Virus record (IMG/VR): IMGVR_UViG_3300046009_004891
Location: 1-24,388 of that record
Length of the DNA: 24,388 nucleotides
Strand: one strand, 5' to 3'
Source of the DNA: a virus
Within the stretch, counting starts at the first letter, position 1; each line of letters opens with the position of its first letter. The notes beneath the pieces were generated by a model that saw only the letters and a list, made by a program, of their open reading frames with translations, ran no database searches and was not told where the DNA came from. Shown here in pieces: positions 6,198-12,410 of this stretch. A program made the translations under genes and the position numbers.

Positions 6198-6304
6198 AGT
6201 GATCCCGCATCTGACACAATCGTTTACAAAAGAATGCTTGCCAACGTGGTGAGTACGTGTCAATCTAGCCCCACACAAGACGAGACCCCAAGAGGAGTTA
6301 TACC

Positions 6305-6601
6305 GTGAGCCAGAAATACCGCGCAGACCGCAGCGAAACCCAAGCCGACGGCGCTATCTGCTGGTTTGCGGATTGGATGGGTGGACCTACCCTGTCTAAG
6401 ATAAACAAGTGCCGCATCGACGGTTTGGGCGACAAGCGTTTGACGGTTTACATTACCGGCGAAGCGAATACCTGGTTTTCCGTTCCGGCCAGCACGCGCT
6501 ACCGTGGCCAGTATATCCGTGGGTATGTCACGTCGGACGATGCGGGTTATATCTTCCACGCAAGGGATAACCACAAATCGCGCCTTGTTTCTTCCGACTA
6601 A
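6305..6601 (+). CDS. Hypothetical small protein, first rightward gene (98 aa)
   Basis: The start GTG 6305 has AGAGGAG about 8 bases upstream. The product opens with polar residues (MSQKYRADRSETQADGAICW), then reads CRIDGLGDKRLTVYITGEAN and WFSVPASTRYRGQYIRGYV, a pattern of alternating strands suggesting a small beta fold. It ends in HARDNHKSRLVSSD. It has no signal peptide or membrane helix, and no family is recognised. Being first after the divergent control region, it is a candidate immediate-early protein. Confidence 0.75.
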   Translation: MSQKYRADRSETQADGAICWFADWMGGPTLSKINKCRIDGLGDKRLTVYITGEANTWFSVPASTRYRGQYIRGYVTSDDAGYIFHARDNHKSRLVSSD

Positions 6602-6614
6602 GGAATCCAAACCG

Positions 6615-6827
6615 ATGGACACGCAACCCAAGGAACCAAAAGTGAAAAACACCGAAAAAGCCGACAAAATGGAACACTGGCTGCACTCTTGCCCAAAAAG
6701 GGTTATAGCGCGTGTTGTCGAATCTGACACCGATCTAACCAATCTCGGGATAACTGCACACATTTACAAAAGCGGTATGCTAGTTGTAACCACTATCGAA
6801 GCCTTGCAGAAACTTTCCGAAGATTAA
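6615..6827 (+). CDS. Hypothetical small protein (70 aa)
   Basis: The start chosen is ATG 6615, with AAGGAA upstream near the end of the previous gene; the open frame extends further 5' but would overlap that gene heavily. The N-terminus is lysine-rich (MDTQPKEPKVKNTEKADKME), followed by HWLHSCPKRVIARVVESDTD and a beta-like end with GMLVVTTIEALQKLSED. No family is recognised. Confidence 0.65.
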   Translation: MDTQPKEPKVKNTEKADKMEHWLHSCPKRVIARVVESDTDLTNLGITAHIYKSGMLVVTTIEALQKLSED

Positions 6828-6832
6828 TGACC

Positions 6833-6955
6833 ATGTTTAACGACTACACAGACGCACTCACCGATGCTGAAATCGAGCATCTAATGATTGAGCTAGCCCG
6901 TATCGAATCCGAATCGAGTGCGGACCTTGACGCCTACGCCTACGGGGGCTACTGA
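6833..6955 (+). CDS. Very small acidic protein (40 aa)
   Basis: The frame runs from ATG 6833 to TGA 6953-6955. The product starts MFNDYTDALTDAEIEHLMIE, continues as an acidic helix, and ends in a Tyr/Gly-rich tail (AYAYGGY). It fills the gap between its neighbours, and its stop lies 1 base before the next ATG. The ribosome site is weak, so coupling or leaky initiation may be needed. No function is recognised. Confidence 0.5.
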   Translation: MFNDYTDALTDAEIEHLMIELARIESESSADLDAYAYGGY

Positions 6956-6956
6956 G

Positions 6957-7172
6957 ATGGCACACTTCACGGAGAAACCTTGTGCCGCCGCTGGCCTCAC
7001 ATCCTACCGCTATCGCGGTCGGTACGGCTGGATCATGATAGGCGCGAAGAACCAGCACGACGCTTTGCGCGAGGCCCTGCGCTCTGTGTCGCAAGAGTCT
7101 GTTAGCGCCGAGAATCTTGAAGTGTGGGATTTGCTGCTGGGTAAGTACGTTGCACAGGAGTGTTCCAAGTGA
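6957..7172 (+). CDS. Hypothetical small protein (71 aa)
   Basis: The start is ATG 6957, one base after the preceding stop. The product reads MAHFTEKPCAAAGLTSYRYR, then YGWIMIGAKNQHDALREALR and a helical end with LEVWDLLLGKYVAQECSK. The early part, with 'SYRYRGRYGWIMIGA', followed by a helix 'DALREALRS', resembles small phage proteins of unknown function. It overlaps the next gene by GTGA at 7169-7172. Confidence 0.75.
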   Translation: MAHFTEKPCAAAGLTSYRYRGRYGWIMIGAKNQHDALREALRSVSQESVSAENLEVWDLLLGKYVAQECSK

Positions 7173-7393
7173 ACCGCAAAGAACTTCAAGCCTACAACGT
7201 CCTGCTCCGTCAAGTGTCATCCGAGCGAGCCGAGCGGGACTGTTCTGCCCTTGCTCGCTCCAGCCTGTACCAGTACGAGAAGAGAGAGCGGGAGCGGATC
7301 GAAAGGCGTAATAATCGTTTACTTGTCGTCTCGGTTTGGGTGTTGACAGCGCTGGTTGCGTGTGTCACTATCCTTTCCACATTCACCAACTGA
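7169..7393 (+). CDS. Small single-pass membrane protein (74 aa)
   Basis: The start is taken as GTG 7169, overlapping the previous stop (GTGA) with AGGAG 8 bases upstream; an earlier GTG at 7160 lacks suitable spacing. The N-terminal 48 residues are charged and helical (EKRERERIERRNNR). Residues about 50-70 (LLVVSVWVLTALVACVTIL) form a transmembrane helix followed by a short STFTN tail. By the positive-inside rule, the long basic N-terminus should face the cytoplasm. It could modify the host membrane or belong to superinfection exclusion; the sequence does not decide. Confidence 0.75.
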   Translation: MNRKELQAYNVLLRQVSSERAERDCSALARSSLYQYEKRERERIERRNNRLLVVSVWVLTALVACVTILSTFTN

Positions 7394-7405
7394 GGAGCCG
7401 CACAC

Positions 7406-7687
7406 ATGCGTATCACAATCAAACACCTTCGCCCCCTTGTTGATCGCTTGAACCGCACAGCTGGCACTCCGTCCGAACCGTGGACGTGTGGGAAAGATGG
7501 CAAGCTTCGCTCAAACATCGGTAACTTCCACATCGACAGCGCTTACGGTGGCTACAGCCTCCACCAAATGGCGAATGAATGCGGGGGCGTCCGCGACGTG
7601 TTCCGCGTCGGACACATCTCCGCTCGCGCCTTATACGACCAAATCCACGCATTCTTGAGTGGGATTGAGTACGCGCGGGGCGAGTAA
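7406..7687 (+). CDS. Conserved-looking phage protein (93 aa)
   Basis: ATG 7406 is preceded by GAGGAG. The protein begins MRITIKHLRPLVDRLNRTAG, then has a turn-rich part with GNFHIDSAYGGYSLHQMANE, and ends with SARALYDQIHAFLSGIEYAR. Proteins with a 'KITIKHLE..VDRLN...GGY.LH......G' pattern are, to my memory, scattered through phages and plasmids, without a known function. It is likely cytoplasmic, with no membrane segment. Confidence 0.8.
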   Translation: MRITIKHLRPLVDRLNRTAGTPSEPWTCGKDGKLRSNIGNFHIDSAYGGYSLHQMANECGGVRDVFRVGHISARALYDQIHAFLSGIEYARGE

Positions 7688-7739
7688 CACCCGAGTCGCT
7701 TAGATACACCCACCACACACACAAGGGAAGTACCCTCAC

Positions 7740-7958
7740 ATGAAACTCACAGACTGTGACCTTACCCGTCCTTTCACTCACCCGGGCTTCTTCGGCGCGT
7801 TCTGCATCATCGACGGCAGTTTCTGGATTCACCGGGATAACCCGGAAGACTTCAAGGACGAGGCTTTCATCCGAGAGCATTGCTCCCCGGTGAAGCGGCA
7901 CATTGATGACCTCACGGCCTTCGACCTGCTGCGCACGGACTGGTATAACGTGGATTAA
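7740..7958 (+). CDS. Hypothetical small protein (72 aa)
   Basis: ATG 7740 follows AAGGGAAG by about 9 bases and a CA-rich leader (CACACACACA). The product is MKLTDCDLTRPFTHPGFFGA at the start, with FCIIDGSFWIHRDNPEDFKD in the middle and a helical end LTAFDLLRTDWYNVD. It is acidic and rich in aromatics. No family is recognised. Confidence 0.75.
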   Translation: MKLTDCDLTRPFTHPGFFGAFCIIDGSFWIHRDNPEDFKDEAFIREHCSPVKRHIDDLTAFDLLRTDWYNVD

Positions 7959-7969
7959 GCCGCTTAGAT

Positions 7970-8009
7970 ACGCAACCTTAGACAATCGTTTACCATTCTA
8001 GGGTTGCGT
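7970..8009 (+). terminator. 13-bp stem-loop between small genes
   Basis: ACGCAACCTTAGA (7970-7982) pairs with TCTAGGGTTGCGT (7997-8009) over 13 pairs with one G-T wobble; the loop (7983-7996) contains CAATCGTTTAC. A short TTTCT follows. It may terminate or attenuate rightward transcription, or protect RNA ends. The loop word recurs at 6217-6227. Confidence 0.5.
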
Positions 8010-8072
8010 TTCTAGATTGCTTGAGGCAAGCTAGCCCCACGATCCACTGCACCACCACAGGACACCTCCACC

Positions 8073-8429
8073 ATGTTCACCAACCCCTTTTCCCGCTTCG
8101 ACGTTGTTCCCGGTGACTCAATCACTTGCACCGTGGATGGCACGGACTACACAGCCACAATTCACCACGACGATGTCAACGCCCTACAAGACTTTGACTG
8201 CTACAGGCGCGAACAAATCGAAGCGTGGAAGCTAGATGATTGGGAGTTTGTGGGTGTCGAGATCACTGCATCGCGTGCGGGAGTTGATCTTGGTTTCTTC
8301 GCGTCTCTTTGGGGCGTTGAGTCTTTCAGCGGTGCCGAATATTTCCTTGAAATCGCAAACGACTTGCTGGTCCAGTCCATCCCGCTAGCAAACGAAGCCC
8401 GTAAGCGTATCGCGCTTGCAATGGCGTAA
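8073..8429 (+). CDS. Hypothetical protein (118 aa)
   Basis: ATG 8073 has only a weak AGGA about 14 bases upstream in a CA/CC-rich leader. The product reads MFTNPFSRFDVVPGDSITCT, VDGTDYTATIHHDDV, then LDDWEFVGVEITASRAGVDL and FASLWGVESFSG. The phrase 'EFVGVEI.ASRAGV.LG.ASLWGIE' recalls a small protein common in phages and plasmids of Pseudomonadota with unknown function. The C-terminal half is helical. It ends inside the hairpin at 8426-8447. Confidence 0.8.
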   Translation: MFTNPFSRFDVVPGDSITCTVDGTDYTATIHHDDVNALQDFDCYRREQIEAWKLDDWEFVGVEITASRAGVDLGFFASLWGVESFSGAEYFLEIANDLLVQSIPLANEARKRIALAMA

Positions 8430-8447
8430 GCGATAAGCTACGCTTAC
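8426..8447 (+). other. Hairpin over a stop codon
   Basis: GTAAGCG (8426-8432) and CGCTTAC (8441-8447) form a perfect 7-bp stem with an 8-base loop, and the stem includes the TAA stop of the preceding gene. No T-run follows; an ACACACACACACTA leader for the next gene does. Confidence 0.45.
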
Positions 8448-8477
8448 CAAACACACACACACTAAGGAACCTTCGCC

Positions 8478-8879
8478 ATGCCCATCGTCCGCACCATCCA
8501 AAGCTTCAACGAGTTTGCCGAGTCCTTCCGTTCTATGGGGCGTGGGGGCCAGTTCCAGAACCTTGAGTGGCTTTATGACTATCTCGAAGAATACTCCGAC
8601 AGTTGTGGCGAGCCTGTCGAGCTCGACGTAATCGCTCTGTGCTGCGAGTACACGGAGGACGCCTACGATTCCATCGCGGACAGTTATACGGACTGCGCTT
8701 CCTACTTCCCCGACCCGGCTGACTACTCCGACATTGACGAGGGTGGCGAAGTCATCGACGGTACGCTTGACGAAGAAGCCTTCACCGAAGCCCGACGTGA
8801 GGCGATCCTTGAGTATCTTCGGGATAACACTTCCGTGTGTGGGTACGATGACGAGACGGTGTTGTATGCCCAGTTTTAA
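8478..8879 (+). CDS. Acidic conserved-looking phage protein (133 aa)
   Basis: ATG 8478 follows AAGGAA by about 9 bases. The protein is strongly acidic. Its first half, SFNEFAESFRSMGRGGQF, then LEWLYDYLEEYSDSCGEPVE and LDVIALCCEYTE, matches a pattern I recall from small acidic phage and plasmid proteins ('F..MGR..QFS...L..L..YLE.....G..IELDVI.LCCE..E'). The second half, EAILEYLRDNTSVCGYDDE, also fits that pattern. No activity is known to me; the acidity would allow DNA mimicry, which is only a guess. Confidence 0.85.
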   Translation: MPIVRTIQSFNEFAESFRSMGRGGQFQNLEWLYDYLEEYSDSCGEPVELDVIALCCEYTEDAYDSIADSYTDCASYFPDPADYSDIDEGGEVIDGTLDEEAFTEARREAILEYLRDNTSVCGYDDETVLYAQF

Positions 8880-8898
8880 CCGAAAGGAGACAACCAAA

Positions 8899-9933
8899 AT
8901 GATTACCACTAAAAACCCGAAGTGCGTTTACTTACTCCGCGTAAACGACCCGGAGAACAAGTCCCGCAACAAAACCTTTCAGTACCCGAAGAAGGGCACC
9001 GTGACCGCTCCCGATTGGATTCCCGACCGCGTGTGTGGTCGTGGTCTGCACGGGTGGGAGAATGGTGAAGGTGATTACTCGGCGGCAGATTGGCACGAAG
9101 ACGGGGTTTGGCTTGTTCTCAGAGTGCTTGAATCTGACCTTGTGCGGCTTAACGGTAAAGTGAAGTTCAAGACCGGCACTGTCGCCCACGCTGGCACCAG
9201 AGAAAGCGCAACGCGCTACATTTGGGAGAAGACAAAGGCTCCCCGTATTATTGGGTTGGTTCTCACGGGTGGGGATTACTCCACCCTCACGGGTGGGTAT
9301 CGCTCCACCCTCACGGGTGGGTATCGCTCCACCCTCACGGGTGGGTATCGCTCCACCCTCACGGGTGGGGATGAATCCACCCTCACGGGTGGGCATCGCT
9401 CCACCCTCACGGGTGGGGATTACTCCACCCTCGCGGGTGGGGATTACTCCACCCTCACGGGTGGGGATGGCTCCACCCTCACGGGTGGGTATAAACCCAC
9501 CCTCACGGGTGGGGATAAATCCACCCTCACGGGTGGGGATGAATCCACCCTCACGGGTGGGTATAAATCCACCCTCACGGGTGGGTATAAATCCACCCTC
9601 ACGGGTGGGTATAAATCCACCCTCACGGGTGGGGATTACTCCACCCTCACGGGTGGGTATAAATCCACCCTCACGGGTGGGGATTACTCCACCCTCACGG
9701 GTGGGGATTACTCCACCCTCACGGGTGGGGATGGCTCCACCCTCACGGGTGGGGATAAATCCACCCTCACGGGTGGGGATAAATCCACCCTCACGGGTGG
9801 GGATGAATCCGTACTCTGTTGGCGCGTATGGGATGGTCACCGCCACCGCCTGCACGTCCGCTATACCGGCGAAGGCGGTATCGAATCAAATAAGGCATAT
9901 CGGTTTGTAAATGGTGAGGTGGTGGTTGTGTGA
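8899..9933 (+). CDS. Octapeptide-repeat protein resembling ice-nucleation repeats (344 aa)
   Basis: The start is ATG 8899 behind AAAGGAGA; the open frame extends upstream only by chance. Residues 1-122 form a non-repeat domain (KCVYLLRVNDPENKSRNKTF, then CGRGLHGWENGEGDYS and WLVLRVLESDLVRL) similar in feel to phage proteins that begin with a 'GLH' domain followed by repeats. Residues about 124-307 are 23 octamers GG-(D/Y/H)-x-S-T-L-T, where x is Y, R, E, G or K. Bacterial ice-nucleation proteins use octamers of the type AGYGSTLT, so a right-handed beta-solenoid is expected. A C-terminal cap (CWRVWDGHRHRLHVRYTGEG) completes the chain. There is no signal peptide, so it is probably cytoplasmic. 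Its role is unknown. Confidence 0.85.
   Translation: MITTKNPKCVYLLRVNDPENKSRNKTFQYPKKGTVTAPDWIPDRVCGRGLHGWENGEGDYSAADWHEDGVWLVLRVLESDLVRLNGKVKFKTGTVAHAGTRESATRYIWEKTKAPRIIGLVLTGGDYSTLTGGYRSTLTGGYRSTLTGGYRSTLTGGDESTLTGGHRSTLTGGDYSTLAGGDYSTLTGGDGSTLTGGYKPTLTGGDKSTLTGGDESTLTGGYKSTLTGGYKSTLTGGYKSTLTGGDYSTLTGGYKSTLTGGDYSTLTGGDYSTLTGGDGSTLTGGDKSTLTGGDKSTLTGGDESVLCWRVWDGHRHRLHVRYTGEGGIESNKAYRFVNGEVVVV
9268..9819 (+). repeat. 23 tandem 24-bp units (22 full plus one degenerate)
   Basis: The units are in phase with the octapeptides. Each junction carries the inverted repeat CCACCC-tcac-GGGTGG, so the array could form more than 20 hairpins in single-stranded DNA or RNA. Most bases are invariant even at third codon positions; changes concentrate in codons 3 and 4 of the unit (GAT/TAT/CAT, then TAC/CGC/GAA/GGC/AAA). 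Because 24 is a multiple of 3, long frames appear on both strands here. The pattern indicates recent expansion or homogenisation. Confidence 0.95.
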
Positions 9934-10187
9934 GAGAACACCAAGAACCGGCTACCGCCTCCGCTCGCGATGGAGCGTGCGAGCTAGCTAAAGCTTCCGT
10001 CTGCGCAAATGACGCCTTGCGCGAACTCTTCGCAGTATTCATCCCCTCCCGGGGTGATATTCCCCCGGTGTCCCTTACCACAGCCCGAGGCGCTATAGGT
10101 TTGTGCAAAGCCCTTCACGAACTAGGACACACGGATGCGGATTACTATCGGTATACGTGCGAGCATAGTGATGGGTGGGACCATTAG
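9930..10187 (+). CDS. Hypothetical protein (85 aa)
   Basis: GTG 9930 overlaps the stop of the repeat protein (GTGA), with GAGGTGG about 8 bases upstream. The product starts MREHQEPATASARDGACELA, is helical and alanine-rich in its first half, and has RGAIGLCKALHELGHTDADY and a C-terminal YRYTCEHSDGWDH. It has no membrane segment, and no family is recognised. Coupled translation with the repeat protein suggests a related job. Confidence 0.7.
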   Translation: MREHQEPATASARDGACELAKASVCANDALRELFAVFIPSRGDIPPVSLTTARGAIGLCKALHELGHTDADYYRYTCEHSDGWDH

Positions 10188-10245
10188 ATCACGCACATCA
10201 CCCCTAACGACGGTTTCGACCACTAGCAATAAAGGAGCGCACAAC

Positions 10246-10650
10246 ATGACTACCGAAAGCCGCCCGTGGAAGAAGTATGTGACGAAAGGAGAATGGGTCT
10301 GGAAGATCAGCAAGGGGACGGAAGATTGCGGCTCTTTTGAATCTCAGGACGGGGACGTGATTTGTTGGTTCGGAGACTCTGAGCAGTTCTACCCAACTAG
10401 CGGCTGGGGCCCGACAAAAGCGGATCGTAAGTTGATTCTAGAAGCTAGCCGCGTACTCCACCAGACCGGAATGACCCCCGGAGAACTCGCGGAGCGGGTT
10501 AGGGAGTTGGAAGAACTACAAGAGCGCGACGACTACCCCACCACAACCACCCCACCTCGAAAGGAAAAGCGGCTTGTGATGTTGAATGGGTGGTCTCGCG
10601 AGGGATTCGCGAGCGTAAGTGAATCGGAGGGGACCGACGATGAGCGCTAA
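10246..10650 (+). CDS. Small phage protein, first of two tandem paralogues (134 aa)
   Basis: The start is ATG 10246 with AAAGGAG at 7-8 bases. The N-terminus RPWKKYVTKGEWVWKISKG, the middle DVICWFGDSEQFYP, and LILEASRVLHQTGMTPGELA match its downstream neighbour. The layout (PW.K...GEW near the start and 'LI.EA...L' later) recalls phage proteins of the 'TPGPW...ANARLIAAAPELL' type. The C-terminal part after ERVRELEELQERDD is a Pro/Thr linker and a unique tail. The function is unknown. Confidence 0.8.
   Translation: MTTESRPWKKYVTKGEWVWKISKGTEDCGSFESQDGDVICWFGDSEQFYPTSGWGPTKADRKLILEASRVLHQTGMTPGELAERVRELEELQERDDYPTTTTPPRKEKRLVMLNGWSREGFASVSESEGTDDER
10457..10510 (+). repeat. 54-bp segment repeated at 10809-10862
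   Basis: The DNA around CCGGAATGACCCCCGGAGAA is almost base-for-base identical in the two paralogous genes (10457-10510 and 10809-10862), differing at about three positions. Flanking DNA is much less alike, so the segment may have been homogenised. Confidence 0.8.
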
Positions 10651-10924
10651 CCCCCGCCCGTGGAAGAAGGATGTAACGAAAGGGGAGTGGATCGCAGACT
10701 TTGGTAGTCATCTTTTGTCCCCTTCTAGCTTGAGACTAATTGCCGTCGTACAGCACGGACCATCCCAAGCAGCGGACGTGATTTTTATCAAAGAAGCGTC
10801 TAAAGTATTCCACCAAACCGGAATGACCCCCGGAGAACTCGCGGAGCGGGTTCGGGAGTTGAAGTTTGAGTTGGAAGATGCACTAGAAGAACTCAAGTCA
10901 CTACGATTCAGCAGAGGACTCTAA
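10640..10924 (+). CDS. Second tandem paralogue of the 10246 gene (94 aa)
   Basis: ATG 10640 overlaps the first paralogue by 11 bases and has CGGAGGGG 7 bases upstream. It shares NPRPWKKDVTKGEW at the start and EASKVFHQTGMTPGELAERV near the end with its neighbour, while the central part is shorter and different. It ends in a predicted helix (ELEDALEELKSLR). The shared 3' DNA is nearly identical, pointing to recent duplication or gene conversion. Confidence 0.8.
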   Translation: MSANPRPWKKDVTKGEWIADFGSHLLSPSSLRLIAVVQHGPSQAADVIFIKEASKVFHQTGMTPGELAERVRELKFELEDALEELKSLRFSRGL

Positions 10925-10925
10925 C

Positions 10926-11123
10926 ATGCCCCACATGCTAGTAAGCCTAGGCAAAGACGTTTTCTCTCTCGTCTACGCCATCCACCCCAAACCATCCGTT
11001 ATCCGAAAGGCGATTGAACTAGCCTTTCCTATTGCCCCCGGCTTGGCTGTATCGTACCGGGACAGCGCTTCCGGGGCTTGGTATCGGGTTTGTAAACTGA
11101 CTGAACACGAGGAGAAGAAGTAA
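10926..11123 (+). CDS. Hypothetical small protein (65 aa)
   Basis: ATG 10926 follows AGAGG by about 8 bases, and its TAA overlaps the next ATG (TAATG). The product reads MPHMLVSLGKDVFSLVYAIH, has a helix around VIRKAIELAFP, then GLAVSYRDSASGAWYRVCKL and an acidic-basic end (TEHEEKK). No family is recognised. It probably shares a transcript with its neighbours. Confidence 0.7.
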   Translation: MPHMLVSLGKDVFSLVYAIHPKPSVIRKAIELAFPIAPGLAVSYRDSASGAWYRVCKLTEHEEKK

Positions 11124-11599
11124 TGTACCGAGACAGCCAAATATTCAAGGTCACACAGCAACGAGATAGATTCCTCGATCTTGTGGAATGGGTCGAACGT
11201 AACCCCGGCCTCCACCCCAACAATTTGAAAATGGTCCTGTTGCAGGCTGCTGAAAGCGTACGATCGGAAATGAAGGATGAGGAGACGAGCACTAAGATTT
11301 CACCGGGTCCGTGGGTGTGGGTGTCTGACGGTTACTGTACTCAGCTTCTAGATGCGAACGGGGAAGTCGTCATGGATGATGGGTCAGCCGGGGGTGAGTA
11401 TGCTCCGGTTATTGAACCTGACTCAGCCAACGCCCGCTTGATCGCCGCCGCGCCAGAATTGCTTTCCGCCATTAAAGCTTTGATGAATCGAGCCCTGAAA
11501 GACGCTGAACATTATGCGCCAGAAGGAAACGAGCCAATATGGGCTTTTATTGCTGACGCATCCGACGCCATCGCCAAAGCCACAGGCGGTGCCGCATGA
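11123..11599 (+). CDS. Phage protein of the 'ANARLIAAAPELL' family (158 aa)
   Basis: ATG 11123 overlaps the previous stop and has GAGGAGAAG upstream. Residues 1-50 are a helical N-terminal part (DRFLDLVEWVERNPGLHPNN). The rest follows a layout common in phage and prophage proteins: ISPGPWVWVSDG, a beta part with LLDANGEVVMDD, then SANARLIAAAPELLSAIKAL and a helical end. The family is widespread but, as far as I know, has no assigned function. The N-terminal extension may be specific to this phage. Confidence 0.85.
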   Translation: MYRDSQIFKVTQQRDRFLDLVEWVERNPGLHPNNLKMVLLQAAESVRSEMKDEETSTKISPGPWVWVSDGYCTQLLDANGEVVMDDGSAGGEYAPVIEPDSANARLIAAAPELLSAIKALMNRALKDAEHYAPEGNEPIWAFIADASDAIAKATGGAA

Positions 11600-11811
11600 C
11601 CAACCCCCTTACATGGTGGATCATAACTTGTGGATTGTTCACAGCGTGGATGATCCTTCGAGCAGAAATAAAGATGGCTGAACACAGCGCTAAGGTGTGG
11701 GACGATCCCTCCGAGAATCTAAAGCCGATGTGGTACACTGTGGAAACCCTACTACCAGTGGGCTACGTGGTCACAGCATCGGTTACGTGGTTGGCTTGGT
11801 GGATTGGGTAA
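11596..11811 (+). CDS. Small two-helix membrane protein (71 aa)
   Basis: ATG 11596 overlaps the previous stop (ATGA). Residues about 5-23 (LTWWIITCGLFTAWMIL) and 52-70 (LLPVGYVVTASVTWLAWWI) are hydrophobic helices separated by a hydrophilic, charged loop (RAEIKMAEHSAKVWDD). It could be a holin-like or membrane-modifying protein, although it is far from the endolysin and on the opposite strand. No family is recognised. Confidence 0.75.
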   Translation: MTNPLTWWIITCGLFTAWMILRAEIKMAEHSAKVWDDPSENLKPMWYTVETLLPVGYVVTASVTWLAWWIG

Positions 11812-11838
11812 CACACACACACTAGGAGATAGCAAGAA

Positions 11839-12108
11839 ATGCAATCATGGCAATCGATTGAGACGGCGCCGAAGGATGGAACCATCGTAGATTTGTGGGC
11901 TCAGGCGATGGGGATAATTGACAGGGACTCAGATAAAGAAATTCCTTTGGTTGAATTCCGTGTAACTGACGCGTATTGTGATGGCGGCAAATGGAAGGAC
12001 AAGGATGGTCGCCCCCATGAATCTATTGCATGGATCAGTAACCCAAGAATCACCCACTGGATGCCCCTTCCGCCGCCACCCTCGCAAATCAACAGGGGAC
12101 ACGAATGA
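11839..12108 (+). CDS. DUF551-like protein (89 aa)
   Basis: ATG 11839 follows AGGAG by about 10 bases and the ACACACACACACTA leader. The sequence has the DUF551 layout: WQSIETAPKDGT at residues 4-15, a middle part ending in WKDKDG, and ITHWMPLPPPPS near the C-terminus. DUF551 proteins are very common in phages and prophages of Pseudomonadota; their biochemical role is not established. It overlaps the next gene by ATGA. Confidence 0.9.
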   Translation: MQSWQSIETAPKDGTIVDLWAQAMGIIDRDSDKEIPLVEFRVTDAYCDGGKWKDKDGRPHESIAWISNPRITHWMPLPPPPSQINRGHE

Positions 12109-12410
12109 CCACGACAAACGACGGCGGCCCGGCCCACCCGATGGTGATGAAGGCGGCGCGGGCTCTGAGTGATCGGTCTGCCGACGCATGCGGAATCTCT
12201 CGTGAAGTCCAGTGGGCGGTTTCTGCTGCGCAATTCATAGCAGACGCCCACGCCTCTCTCACCGAATGCGGGGCGCTGGAGTGTTTGAAGGCGTTGATTC
12301 ACGTCCATGATAACTTGGGCGGCGGCGGGGCGGACGAGTGGGTTGTAATGGAAGACTTCGATATCCAAATTGTGGAGGACGCGATCAATTCAGCGGGCAT
12401 AGAGATATGA
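12105..12410 (+). CDS. Hypothetical protein (101 aa)
   Basis: ATG 12105 overlaps the DUF551 stop, with a weak AGGGGA upstream. The product has a hydrophilic start (MTTTNDGGPAHPMVMKAARA), a helical centre with REVQWAVSAAQFIADAHASL, and an acidic end (EDFDIQIVEDAINSAGIEI). No family is recognised and there is no membrane segment. Confidence 0.75.
   Translation: MTTTNDGGPAHPMVMKAARALSDRSADACGISREVQWAVSAAQFIADAHASLTECGALECLKALIHVHDNLGGGGADEWVVMEDFDIQIVEDAINSAGIEI

Larger units (their letters stand above)
5560..6304. other. Divergent noncoding region with iteron-like repeats and palindromes
   Basis: The 745 bases between the leftward and rightward genes show no supported gene. Contents: the leftward promoter (5601-5629); a purine-rich tract then C-rich tract (5680-5722); the palindrome ACCCCCGGGGGT (5734-5745); three tandem AGGCCA-type octamers (5761-5784); an 18-base repeat AGCTAATGC-nn-TAGGCGC at 5832-5849 and 5876-5893, the second containing CTAATGCATTAG; an inverted GCATTAGC at 5912-5919; GTCAC-tgtc-GTGAC (5984-5997); an extended -10 candidate (6117-6125); and two GC hairpins (6159-6197). 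The layout suits a replication origin or an early control region; which one cannot be told from sequence alone. Confidence 0.7.

Noticed and set aside
7343-7371. Rightward promoter TTGACA-17-CACTAT
   Set aside because: The -35 is perfect but the -10 matches only three of six bases, and it lies in the coding region of the membrane-protein gene.
9268-9819. CRISPR array
   Set aside because: Units are directly tandem with no unique spacers, the period is 24 bp in phase with codons, and no cas genes are nearby.
9251-9910. Long open frames on both strands and in other phases across the repeat array (up to 307 codons)
   Set aside because: They come from a 24-bp unit, a multiple of 3 without stops in several phases. 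Only the plus frame from ATG 8899 has a good ribosome site and unique domains at both ends.
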